From: Eremophila alpestris peregrina
Taxonomy: Eukaryota > Chordata > Aves > Passeriformes > Alaudidae
Assembly: GCA_009792885.1 (NCBI GenBank)
Contig: WMCF01000065.1
Span: 4,095,247 to 4,159,246, forward strand
Reading direction: 5' to 3'
Length of the DNA: 64,000 nt
Positions 54,240 to 64,000 of this stretch are shown one piece after another. Every line of letters starts with the position of its first letter. Position 1 is the first letter of the stretch. The position numbers were made by a program, and so were the translations under genes. The notes under the pieces were generated by a model. It saw nothing but the letters and a program-made list of their open reading frames with translations, searched no databases and was not told the DNA's origin.

Positions 54240-54530
54240 GCTTTGATGCCATCTTACAAATAAATCTTTATTACTACAACTAGTATTTACTGCGGTAAGT
54301 TGAACTTGTCACAACTGGTAGCAGCACTTCCAGCACCAAAAAAAAAAAAAAAGGCAAATTCACAAAAAATGAAGAGTTCATTAAGAGGAAAATGGTATTT
54401 TATGCAAAAGATTAGTAATTAAGGAATGTTTCTATAAATTTCTGCTTTAAATTGCCTTACTTATCTTTGAAAATTGCAGCCCTGTAAGAATCATCTTTAA
54501 AAGCAATAAAATATTAATGTTTTTCAAAGA
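54240..54530. promoter_or_regulatory. AT-rich candidate element with A15 run
   Basis: CTTTATTACTACAACTAGTA, ACTGCGGTAAG, AGATTAGTAATTAAGG and AAAGCAATAAAATATTAATG surround a run of 15 A near 54339. The A-run could be a relic of a retroposed tail, but no body is recognisable before it. Confidence 0.28.
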
Positions 54531-57245
54531 CAGGATGGGAAAGCTTGGTTTGATTCATGCAATGCAACATGACTCCAAGTGCTGGGATTTTTCAGAATAA
54601 CAAGGAATATCCTGGAATTCCCTCCAAAGTTAGAAGCAGCCACAATAATGCAGAAGCACATCCCTGGTCTCTGAGCTGTCCTGTGAGGGAATTGCTCCCT
54701 GGGGAGAAGCACAGGGAGAATGGAGATTGCAGTGTTGAGATGCTGTTGCTATGGTTAGTGGTGTTCAGGATTTATATTTCTTTTAATTTAAACTTTTTTT
54801 TTTTTCCCCTCTCTCCCTCCCCTTCTGTCCCTGTGCAAAGGGAAACCCAAGATTCCAGTCCTTGTTAAGAAACACATCTGTTTTGGCTGGGAGGAGGTCA
54901 GGGACAGGCTCTGGGGGATGCCTGTCGTGCAGTAGTAGATAATAAATCCAGAGGGAAATTTAATTAGCGGGTGTTTTTCATGGCAGGCACCTCAGATACC
55001 TGCTGAGACCGCAGCCTGGTTCTTCAGAACCCTCTGGCACTGAGCCCTGGCAGAGTCAGGGCTGAGGGGAGGTGGGCACAGGGGTCTGTGGTGGGCAGGG
55101 GGTGGAGAGCTGAGGGGGCAAAGGGACAGCCCCTGGAGACAGCACCAAACTGAACAGCAGCACTGGGCAGGGGAGCTCCTTCAGCTGCTCCTGCAATGAG
55201 AATTATCCCCAAACTGCCTCTGCTTTTGTGGGATGAGAAATTCCTGCTGGTGCCCAGTCCAGAGAGCTCCCCAAGGTGTGTCCCCCATCCTTTGGGACAG
55301 CACCAGTGGGACAGGGTGGGCTGTGTCCTGGCTGTGCAGGACCCTCCTGCCCCGTTCCTGAAGTGCTGCCTGCCTCATCAGGCTGTGTCCTGGGAGCTCT
55401 GGAGGCTCCCTGAGGTCTCCAGCCTGAGGCAGCACAGCCAGAGAGGGCCTGTCCCTGCCACAGGTGACTGCAGGCAGAACGGGACTCCAAAAGAAAATGC
55501 TGCAGCTTCACTTTGAAATGTTCCACGGGGCTCTTGAGAAGGTTCTCAGACATCTGCCGGGCTCTGAAGGGTGCAGTGATGAGCCCACTCATTCATAGCA
55601 CTGCCCAGCAGCAAGAGAATGCAAAGTGTCCTTTGGCTGCAAAGCAGGATGTGGTAACCAGCTCATTTCATTGATTAATTTATTTCCTAAGGATGGAGAA
55701 GGGGATACAACCCTTCCTTCCCTGCATTGCAAATGGCTGTGGGTAAACTCAGAATAAGGAAGTTGTGACAAGTTATTTACCCCTGGATGAAATGCCCTCA
55801 TGAAGAAGCCTAATCAGGGTTTATTCAGAATATTTCCAAATTAAACCTTTGGGAAAGTCTAATGTCCTTCCATTTCTCCTGCTCTCAAACAAGCTGCTCC
55901 CAGTGTGGCACTGATCTGAATTGCTCTCACTGCAGATTTTCATGGGGGTCTTTTATTGGCATTTAAAGTGGATCTATAGAAACACCCTCTGTACAGCAGC
56001 CCCTTGCACTCAGGAGTTTAAAGACATACAAGAAATACAGGGGGAAACAAGGTCTCCTGGGGCATGTGTAGATTTTTAAGTCCCCAAGCCCACTGTCACT
56101 GGGGCTGCTGAGGTCTGGTTACAGATCTGGCTGCAGATTTCTTGGAGCCCAGCTAAAACTGGGATTGGTGCAGTGCCGTGGGAGAAAAGGAGAGAATCTA
56201 TAAACATTTTTTATAGCTCTGTATCTATCAATACATCCATATATCTGTATAAACATGCCCAGGTATCTGACTGTCTGTTTCCCTGCAATCCTCCCCTGGA
56301 CTCTTACCTGATTTCTGCCCTTTGGCAGTGAACAGCTCCTTGTCCAGCTGCTCCAGGGAATCCCAGATGTGTCCTCACTGGGGCTGGGATTTGTTTATAT
56401 CTCCCTCCCAGGTGAGGTTTTATACCTCCCATTTCCCCTCATCTCATGCTTCAGGGGCCAGCCTCACTGGGAGAGAGATGGTCTGAGGGAAGGAATTCCC
56501 TCATGTGAGTGCTGGGATTTCAGAACACAGCACTGGAGAGCAGAGCTGAGCCTGAGGTCACCCAGGAGATGCCTTTAGTGAGCTCCAGAGAGAAAAGCGT
56601 GGTGTGATGGTGCATGTAATACCAGCAGAGCACTGGAGCCTGAAACAAAGAGTGTCTTCAAGCTGGTGTTGCTCTGGAATAGAGAAAAGTCTGAGTCTGG
56701 ATGGATAAAAGCTGTGAGGGGCAGGAGGGAGGAGCGTGGGCTGAAGGCGAGGTGACAACAAGGAATAAAGTATGAAATGGCAGAAAATAGAATTATGGGA
56801 TGAAATGAGCAGTCAGAGGGAATCTCTGAAAAGGCCTTAATGCAAAGGCAAAGCTGCCAAATCCATGATGTTGCTGATAAATATGAATAGGGCAGGGAAG
56901 GAGTGGGGCATCTCAGGAACTGAGAGAAGGACTGGAGCAGAGGGTTTTGAAGGATAAAAAAACTGCACAGAGGTGGTTGTGAAAACCAGAAGCATTGGCC
57001 TGAGGCAGAGAGGAAGGATAAAGGATGCAGGACCAAAGCACAGAGATGCAAGATTGATTTATGGAGAGAGGAGAGCCTGGGAGAGGAGGACAGCCAAGGG
57101 GGAAACACTGGCAAGAGGAATTCCTTTGAGGAAGGAGCAATGCCATGGACAGGGACAGCCTGCCAGATCTTGGTACTGTCTTCATTTTAGTTTGTCACTT
57201 TGCTGTAATTTCACCTCCATCTCCACAATCACCTTACTGAGCTCT
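54531..57245. other. unique non-coding stretch, GC-rich in part
   Basis: A pyrimidine run lies at 54797-54832 and GC-richer sequence at 55020-55470. Overlapping frames (55181-55592; 56575-57114 minus, 179 codons) match no family I know. Confidence 0.5.
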
Positions 57246-57269
57246 TTAAGGATGACTCATTAGAAGGGG

Positions 57270-57315
57270 AGAAAAAAAAAAGAAAAAAAAAAACAAACCA
57301 AACAACAAAACAATA
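57270..57315. repeat. A-rich low-complexity run
   Basis: Two A10-A11 runs separated by G are followed by CAAACCAAACAACAAAACAA. It could be a decayed poly-A tail, but no retroposon body is recognised upstream. Confidence 0.85.
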
Positions 57316-57957
57316 ACCACCTATTTCTTATCTAAACTGAAAGGGCAAGATGTGTTTTTTATTTGGGTTTGAAAATACCTGTCAGAGCTCTGCTGGCATT
57401 TAATGTGTTTACTGCTTCTCTGGACTCTCACTTGCCCCTCTCTGCTCCTGCTGCTCACAGTTTCTCCTAAATGGAAGCAAAGCCAGTAATGGCCAGGTTG
57501 GAGGTGAACTTTTAAACCCACAATTTTTGAGTAGCCTCAGAAGGAAACAAATGGAAGCAGCTTGGGCATAATTTAGGAAATGGCTGGAGATGGATGTGTT
57601 TGGACCTGAACCTGGAGCAGGGAGACCATGAACTTTGGTAGAGCAGGAGGATTTTGTGCTACTTTGAAGAAGCTGTCTCAGGGATTAAAAAGGATGTTAA
57701 CAACACCTCCAGATGTGTGGTGGAGCCCAGGTCAAAGTGGCCTTCCCCCTCCTGGAGATGTGACCTGGGCACTGCAGTGGCAGCGTGTGGCAATTAATGA
57801 TGACAGCTTGATGAGCACATCTGCAGTGGTGAGGCTGAGCTGCTGCATGGCTCCAAGTGGGAGTTTGAAATGCCAATCAAACCAATCAAACCAGCTGTGC
57901 AGCATTTTGTGTTGCACAGGAACAGCAGTGGGAAGGTCTGTGCCGATTTCCAAAGTC
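57316..57957. other. unique non-coding stretch
   Basis: Contains a CCAATCAAA direct duplication near 57873-57890. The start of a 400-codon frame lies here, but most of that frame is repeat and gap. Confidence 0.5.
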
Positions 57958-58822
57958 AGGATGTGGGTGTGGATGTGGATGGGGATGGGGATGTGGACGG
58001 GGATGGGGATGTGGATGTGGATGTGGATGTGGATGTGGATGTGGATGTGGATGTGGATGTGGATGGGGATGTGGATGTGGATGTGGNNNNNNNNNNNNNN
58101 NNNNNNNNNNNNNNNNNNNNNNNNNNNNNNNNNNNNNNNNNNNNNNNNNNNNNNNNNNNNNNNNNNNNNNNNNNNNNNNNNNNNNNNNNNNNNNNNNNNN
58201 NNNNNNNNNNNNNNNNNNNNNNNNNNNNNNNNNNNNNNNNNNNNNNNNNNNNNNNNNNNNNNNNNNNNNNNNNNNNNNNNNNNNNNNNNNNNNNNNNNNN
58301 NNNNNNNNNNNNNNNNNNNNNNNNNNNNNNNNNNNNNNNNNNNNNNNNNNNNNNNNNNNNNNNNNNNNNNNNNNNNNNNNNNNNNNNNNNNNNNNNNNNN
58401 NNNNNNNNNNNNNNNNNNNNNNNNNNNNNNNNNNNNNNNNNNNNNNNNNNNNNNNNNNNNNNNNNNNNNNNNNNNNNNNNNNNNNNNNNNNNNNNNNNNN
58501 NNNNNNNNNNNNNNNNNNNNNNNNNNNNNNNNNNNNNNNNNNNNNNNNNNNNNNNNNNNNNNNNNNNNNNNNNNNNNNNNNNNNNNNNNNNNNNNNNNNN
58601 NNNNNNNNNNNNNNNNNNNNNNNNNNNNNNNNNNNNNNNNNNNNNNNNNNNNNNNNNNNNNNNNNNNNNNNNNNNNNNNNNNNNNNNNNNNNNNNNNNNN
58701 NNNNNNNNNNNNNNNNNNNNNNNNNNNNNNNNNNNNNNNNNNNNNNNNNNTGTGGATGTGGATGTGGATGGGGATGTGGATGTGGATGTGGATGGGGATG
58801 TGGATGTGGATGTGGATGTGTG
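57958..58822 (+). repeat. (GGATGT)n hexanucleotide array with a large gap
   Basis: Tandem GGATGT with interspersed GGATGG/GGATGGGGAT variants: 129 bases before the gap and 72 after it. Before the gap, variants cluster in the first half, followed by about eight perfect units. The G-rich plus strand has no A or T runs. Frames reading Trp-Met, Asp-Val or His-Pro repeats (up to 400 codons) are artefacts of the hexamer plus the N run. Confidence 0.97.
58087..58750. other. assembly gap, 664 N
   Basis: Unresolved bases wholly within the hexanucleotide array, flanked by the same motif. The real array length is unknown. Confidence 0.98.
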
Positions 58823-59089
58823 TGCTCTGAAGCTGGCTGCAGTGCTCTCAAGCTCTCCCTGCTTTCCCAGGGAGAGGAAATTCCAGGTCTGATCTGAAGT
58901 GAAAAGAAGCTGGAAACTGTCCTTTGAAAAGAGGAGCATCGTTCCTGCTGCTCTTGTCCACAGAGATGGGGATCTGACAGAAAGCTCTGCCTCAGCCGTG
59001 CCTTGCAGCAGGAATGTGAGCAGAGCAGCCAGAGCAGCAGCATCTCTTTTGCTCTGGGCTCGCTCAGCCTCTTCCTGGGGCTCCAGGGG
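58823..59089. other. unique non-coding stretch
   Basis: No recognised feature; mixed composition. Confidence 0.5.
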
Positions 59090-59175
59090 TCTTGTTCCTA
59101 TTAACGTAATTGGCAAACACATTGTTCAAATATTAGCGGTGGCAGCAGAGCCATTGTGTGGGACGAGTCAAGGCA
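59090..59175. promoter_or_regulatory. candidate conserved non-coding element, short
   Basis: TATTAACGTAATTGGCAAAC is followed by ACACATTGTTCAAATATTAG and CGGTGG, with a GACGAGTC word after it. A homeodomain-type site, a SOX-type ATTGTTC and retained CpGs occur within 85 bases, flanked by ordinary GC-richer sequence. Confidence 0.38.
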
Positions 59176-60035
59176 AGCAGTGCCTTCACTCACAGCACTC
59201 AGCCCTGGGCTCTGCTGCCAGGCCTGTCAGGTGCTGAATGTGATCCAGAAACGCTGTCCAGCTCGGAGCCTGCCTGAGCTGCTCCAATCTCAGCCGTTAT
59301 TCATTTGACTGGGGATAAAACCACATTTAAAGGCCACTTTCTGCAACTGAAAGCAAGTGAGGAAACATTTGGCATGACATTCATCTGCCTCAGGTGTAGG
59401 GAGTGAGGAGGGAGCTGGGCTGAAGGAGCCTTCCCATGTCCACATGTTCACTGCATCCAACTCCCCTCATCCCAGGAACAGGGGAAGCAGAAGAGCTGCA
59501 TAAAGCTGGGGAAAGGATTGAATCAGCACAGGAAAGTGTCCTGATGGCTCTGCTGCTGCACCACGGTTATGTAAGGCACGAGTAAAGAGGGTTTGCAGGT
59601 ACTTTGTTGAATAGGATTTCATGGGAAATGTTTAGAGGAGTGAGCCAAACCCCACTGAAATCAATAGCATTTTATGCCAGGTGTGAACAGGGTCAATGTT
59701 TTTATGATGATGCCTTCACTGATATATTGCTTGCCTTAAAAAAATGGAATGGAAGTGATGATAAAACTCGGGTTATGCTTAAGCATCTCGACGTGAGTAA
59801 TGCAGATCCTCTATGACAATAAAAAGGATGGAAGGAAGATCTTTTGAATTCTTTATTGATGAATTTAATGTAGCAGCTAACACCACGTCAATGACACACT
59901 GAAGGGACTGAAGTTGCCAGGGCCACATCTGTGAGTTGGGCCAGTGCAATTCCTGAGGGTGATAATTTGGGTCATTAACAATTCATCTCCCTGCTGAGGC
60001 TGTGAAAAGAAGTGCCAATAAAATCATCCGTGGCA
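59176..60035. other. unique non-coding stretch
   Basis: A 70-codon plus-strand frame at 59604-59816 is balanced in composition but matches no family I recognise and has no convincing splice context. I leave it uncalled. AT-rich from 59690. Confidence 0.45.
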
Positions 60036-60094
60036 AAGGGATTGGAATTAGATGATCTTTAAAGTCCTTTCAAGCCCAAACTGTTCTGTGATCA
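60036..60094 (+). mobile_element. CR1 LINE 3' tail, short fragment
   Basis: AAAGGGATTGGAATTAGATG, ATCTTTAAAGTCCTTTCAAG and CCCAAACTGTTCTGTGATCA form the conserved last 60 bases of a sense CR1 3' end. Everything upstream is lost or unrecognisable. Confidence 0.85.
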
Positions 60095-60284
60095 CAGAGA
60101 TCTCCAGGATACTTTCATGTAAATCAGAGTTCCAGTGAGGGGAGACTGGAGAGAGTGTCCATGACACTGAGATTAATGGGAATGTACTTCCACACCACTG
60201 CCCTGCACACAGCAACCCCAGGAATCCAGTCCTTCATCCCACTGCCCCATGGTCCCAGCTTGCTTTGATTTTTCACATAAACCC
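60095..60284. other. unique non-coding stretch
   Basis: Nothing recognised after the CR1 tail. Confidence 0.5.
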
Positions 60285-60670
60285 CCTGATCTTAATGATT
60301 TATATTAAAGAATACTATTTTTCTCTTTTTTTGACCAGGAAAGCGTGCTCTGTTTTATTCTTCTGTATACGCAGCTGGGAAAAAAACAAAACCCAAACCC
60401 ACGGCTCCCCACCACCACGATCCCAGCACATCCTAAAGATTTAAAATAGCCAAGACACATCAATGAGAATTCAAAACACGCTTGTAAGGAGCTAATGCAT
60501 TTTTTAGCCATTCTCCCGCTGTTTGAACACGGAGAGCTGGGCACACTCCGGCTCCAGCTGCCATCTCTGCTGCTGGAACTCTGCTGGAGCTCAGATGAGC
60601 TACATCAGCAGACAATTTGGCCCATCGTTTTTCTCGTGACCAGCAATTCAAAACACAATCTCTGAAGGCG
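60285..60670. promoter_or_regulatory. candidate conserved non-coding elements
   Basis: Contains CTTAATGATTTATATTAAAG, GTATACGCAGC, GATTTAAAATAGCC, GGAGCTAATGCATTTTTTAG, CTCCCGCTG, GGCCCATCGTTTTTCTCGTG and CAGCAATTCAAAAC. AT-rich words with many surviving CpGs suggest conserved, unmethylated sequence. Inference only. Confidence 0.36.
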
Positions 60671-61324
60671 GTGGGTGTTTGGCCGCTGTTCCCTCTGCTC
60701 GGAGCCTTGGCAATGGAGCCCCTGGAGATGGATTGTCCCTCCTCCTTGTCACACCTCCCAAACCACAGCTCCCAAACCCCTGACTGAGAGAAAACCCACC
60801 CAGAGCTGTCTCTGCTTCAGGTGTGCCACGTCCTGCCTCTTCAAGGGTAAACTGACCCATGGAGGGGACACCTGAATTAAAATTATCAATAATTACCATA
60901 CAGATTTCAACCCCAAACCCCAAATCCTGCTACTCGAAATCGTTTTCTCCTTAAACTCAACTTATGCTTCAGGATTAGAAGCCTGTCCTTAAGTGAGAAG
61001 GGAGCAAAAGGTGTGGTTTCAGCAGCATTTCTGCTGGAATTAAAAACTCTGGAGCTTCTGGTAAATTGTGTTCATATAAAGTTTGATAAAATTAATGGAG
61101 GAAAATAAGAAAACAAAAATCATTACAGGAAGATTTTTACTTCAATATGTATAAACTCAAAGAGATTGATGAACAGATTTTATTTTTTTTCTACACAAAC
61201 ATTCCGTTAATGAAGTATTTTGTTGTTTATTTACCTTTACAAATACCCAAGATCAGCTTTGCAGCAGGGCTTATATGACTCCCTAGGAAGCAGATAGCTT
61301 GTGGGTCTAAGGAAATATTTATTC
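60671..61324. other. unique non-coding stretch, AT-rich to the right
   Basis: No recognised exon or repeat; AT content climbs steadily from 60870. Confidence 0.5.
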
Positions 61325-61430
61325 CTGAATGTATAACATTTATAATATATAATAATAATAACATTAATTATGTTATTATAAATATGATTATATATACATC
61401 TATAATATATATAATATTTTTATTATACAT
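61325..61430. repeat. AT-rich low-complexity segment
   Basis: Imperfect TATAATA/ATATAT/ATTATA units over about 100 bases with almost no G or C. It is partly self-complementary (TATAAT against ATTATA) and may extrude hairpins. Confidence 0.85.
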
Positions 61431-62944
61431 TAAGACCTGCCAAATTTTGCCCCACTAAGATATTTCAATGTATCCATAAGACTGACAGCAGAAAAAGTTG
61501 AACAGAAATGCAATTTTGCTGTAAGAAAAAAAAAGTTTGAAAATGCAAAAAGAAAAAAAAAATAAGTTAAAATCCTCCAGCTATGTCATTTTGGCTCATG
61601 ATAATGATATTTTGGGGCACATTATTCTCTCCCACGGTCTCCAGAGTAGGGCTTGTACCTGCCTACTTCAAAGGAAATTTCTGTGACGCTGGTATTTTTC
61701 AGCTGATTTTTTTGTTCTTTTTTTAAATAGAAACCAACCACCACTTTGCAAATATTTTGATGGAAAATGCCCAGCAATTGCCCACAATTCAACGAACTCA
61801 ATTAGATTCCTTGCACGGTCTAAATTCCATGAAAACAAACATCCAGGATCTGTCTCCAGGGGAAATGTGCACACGTTTTTATTGGGTTTATTCCATCTGG
61901 ATCTTCCTTGGTCACAGCCCCTCTGATTTGTGCTGTTCCCACAGATGATTGAGCTTTCTTTCAATTTATTACAATTTTGGATGCTCCTCCTTTGGGCATC
62001 TTGTGAACTGGAGAGGTGCAGGGAAGCAGGAAAAGAGGAAGGATGGATTTTGAGGAGCATCATTTGAGATCCATGTCAGAATCCTGTGACCACTCAGCCC
62101 TAAAAAGGATTTGTCTCCCATTTCCCCATCCCTGGGTCACTGCTGTGAGCATCCATGTTCATTCCAGGTTGCCACTCCATTTTGCAGCCTGTATTTCCTG
62201 ATATTCCTGTGGAAAACCAGGAAAGAAAGAAATCAGATGCAGCTGCAGATCCTGGAAAATCTGAGGCTCCTTCTATTATCCCACCACCTTGTTTTTGGCA
62301 CCAAAAGCCAACTAACCATGAAATAGCTGCTTCAGCCATGGGAAACGGAACACATCTCACTTTATTTCCCTCCCTCTGTGGTTCTATTCCGTAGAGTTGA
62401 GTTTTGATGAGCCTTACAAATACCTGCCCTTGGATGATGCAAAGTTTATAAAACAACAATGAGATCCTCAAAGCAGTGGTAGGACAATATTTGGTGAGGA
62501 AAACCGAGCAGGAGACAGTATAAAGGAAAATGGGAATAACAGGGGAAATAGGAAAAGAGGGGCAGGCAAAAAAAAATAAAGCAATGCAAAAATGAAAATA
62601 GGGAAAATGTAAAAGGACAAAGTGAAGATGGAGGGGACAGAAGGGAGAGGATGAATGGGTGGGCTGAAGGAAGGGCAAGGCTGAGTAAGGAGTGATGGAA
62701 GAACTCCAGAGGGATGGGTTTGCAGTGCTCCTCAGCCCCTGCTGGGCTCTCTCAGGGACACAGCGTGGCACCTGGGCTCATTCATAAAGGAAATGGACTC
62801 ATTATAATGAACACCATTAATTCACCTCTTCACACTCCACTGTTGGAACAGACACCATCAAACCTCTCAGTTGTCATTTGCCTGTTCCATTCTTCTCTGT
62901 GGCCTGCTGGAAAGGACTGGTGAGCACAGACACCCCCCAAAAGG
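61431..62944. other. unique non-coding stretch
   Basis: Purine-rich at 62500-62700. That explains the 223-codon minus-strand frame at 62100-62771, whose product is rich in Phe, Leu, Ser and Pro and is not called. Confidence 0.5.
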
Positions 62945-63115
62945 CTGCACAGCCACTAATTAGCATATATATTGTTTGTCCTGGTACAAATTTATAGCAA
63001 ACAGCAATATTTTACACTCCAGTAAAGTTAATAAATGAGGATTTAGGCTATAAAAATTTCATGTTCTTTTGTGCAAAGGTCAATTATAAATAGTTAAGCT
63101 CAGATTCATCCAAAA
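62945..63115. promoter_or_regulatory. candidate conserved non-coding element
   Basis: CAGCCACTAATTAGCATATA, TATTGTTTGTCC, AAACAGCAATATTTTACAC, GTTAATAAATGAGG and GCAAAGGTCAATTATAAATA. It carries CTAATTAG homeodomain and GTTTGT FOX-type words and the nuclear-receptor half-site AAAGGTCA. Regulatory function inferred. Confidence 0.36.
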
Positions 63116-63503
63116 GCTCTGGGCTGCAGCAGGGGAAGAGGAGAATGTGTTTTGGTCACTGGTGGAAGCTGGACAAATGCCTCTTTCACAGAGACACCTC
63201 TCTGCAACAGCCCACTCAGCTGTGGAGTGGTTTTGGCTCTGAGGTGATGGATGTCCCATTTCAGAGGAAGAAGATACTCTGGTGTTGGAGGCAGGAGCTC
63301 ACTGGGCCAGGGGAGGGGAGAATTTAGGAGTTGGAGTTGTCTTCTCTGACAAGGAGTTCTGGAGGTGGAAAAGCAGATGCATTCACTCAGCATCTCCAAT
63401 GGTGTTACAAAAGACAAAAACACAGAAAGAAATTAAGGAATATGAAAACCCTTCTGAATTTTAGAGATAAAATGAAATCTGGGTTTTGAGACATCTTTTA
63501 TTC
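63116..63503. other. unique non-coding stretch
   Basis: Mixed composition; no exon recognised. Confidence 0.5.
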
Positions 63504-63765
63504 CATAGAATCGTGGCAAATTTTTGGTTGAAAGGGATCTTAAAGTCCTGTGGTCTGGGACACCTCCCCCTGTCCCAGGCTGCTCCAAACCTCATCCAGC
63601 CTGGTCTTGGGCACTTCCAGGGATCCAGGGCCAACCACAGCTGCTCTGGGCACCCTGTGCCAGGGCCTCACTGCCCTCCCAGGGGAGAAATTCTTCCTAA
63701 TATTGAATCTAAACCTCCTCCCTGTCAGTTTAACACCATCCCTCCCTGTCCTGTCACTCCTCCAT
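63504..63765 (-). mobile_element. CR1 LINE 3' region, 5'-truncated
   Basis: Starts with the 3' terminal word CATAGAATCGTGGCAAA, then GGTTGAAAGGGATCTTAAAG, CCAGGCTGCTCCAAACCTCA, CTTGGGCACTTCCAGGGATC, CTGCTCTGGGCACCCTGTGC and AGAAATTCTTCCTAATATTG. This is the reverse complement of about 260 bases of CR1 3' sequence, the most complete minus-strand copy here. A minus-strand frame of 86 codons overlaps it and is a relic. Confidence 0.93.
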
Positions 63766-64000
63766 GTCCTGTGTGTGTTACAGGAGCGTGGAGCATCCAC
63801 ATTGTACCCAAATCTATAAACAAAGGAAGGAGAGGAGGCCTTGTTTTAAAGGGCATCATCTGCAGGTGAGTGATGGAAGGAGCTTTTGGTGGTTCTGTGC
63901 ATTATTATTAACATTGTTCCTTTATCACACAGTTGCTCAGTGAGGCTGGATCCTATTGTGTGAGGTTACAGGTGAAGGTGTCAGACATCTCAGGGCTGGG
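63766..64000. other. unique non-coding stretch to window end
   Basis: Nothing recognised. A small ATTATTATTA run lies near 63901. Confidence 0.5.

Noticed and set aside
57270..57315. Poly-A tail of a processed pseudogene
   Set aside because: The 500 bases before it contain no recognisable coding remnant.
57628..59122. Frames of 340-400 codons on both strands
   Set aside because: Most of each frame is gap (X residues) and the rest is the GGATGT repeat.
59604..59816. 70-codon frame with balanced composition
   Set aside because: No family recognised and no supporting splice sites; a database search would be needed to revive it.

Overview
This 64 kb window looks like non-coding DNA from a bird, most likely a songbird. 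The best evidence is a set of 5'-truncated CR1 LINE fragments (near 1.0, 6.8, 9.0, 38.9, 40.3, 60.1 and 63.6 kb). Their 3' ends have the usual avian CR1 layout: a conserved tail ending in a short ATTCT(A/G)TGA-type motif. Two regions near 26.0-26.5 and 52.8-53.2 kb look like solo retroviral LTRs of the kind common in passerines. I see no mammalian Alu or L1 sequence and nothing bacterial. The avian call is well supported; the songbird call is inference.

I found no protein-coding gene, exon, rRNA or tRNA that I can support. The longest open frames lie inside simple repeats: the pyrimidine tract at 16.3-16.8 kb, the minisatellites at 18.6 and 24 kb, and the AAGGG and GGATGT arrays. They are open because the repeat lacks stop codons or has a period divisible by three. 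The window is best read as intergenic or deep intronic. A short or fast-evolving exon or a long non-coding RNA could still be missed by reading alone.

Layout: 0-8.4 kb is mostly unique sequence with a 24-bp minisatellite at the left edge, one ancient SINE-like remnant and two CR1 tails. 8.4-20 kb is the richest part. It has three CpG-dense islets (8.4, 13.6 and 19.1 kb), several AT-rich blocks resembling conserved enhancers, a second ancient SINE, a 488-bp polypyrimidine tract and a 57-bp minisatellite. 20-30 kb holds a 16-bp minisatellite with higher-order structure and an unresolved base, an LTR and small tandem repeats. 30-44 kb is mostly unique and contains the AAGGG array with an assembly gap and two CR1 fragments. 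44-57 kb holds one copy of an unfamiliar dispersed repeat, a second copy 7.9 kb further on, a clear solo LTR and many AT-rich enhancer-like blocks. 57-64 kb holds the GGATGT hexamer array with a 664-base gap, two CR1 fragments and more AT-rich blocks.

The many AT-rich islands with homeodomain, octamer, SOX, FOX, TCF and AP-1-like words, next to CpG-dense islets, fit a regulatory region around a developmental gene outside the window. That is inference: conservation cannot be measured from one sequence. No undescribed biological system was found. The most notable items are the pair of related unknown repeats at 43.9 and 51.75 kb, the G-free pyrimidine tract, the AAGGG array and a probable unmerged assembly overlap at base 24249.
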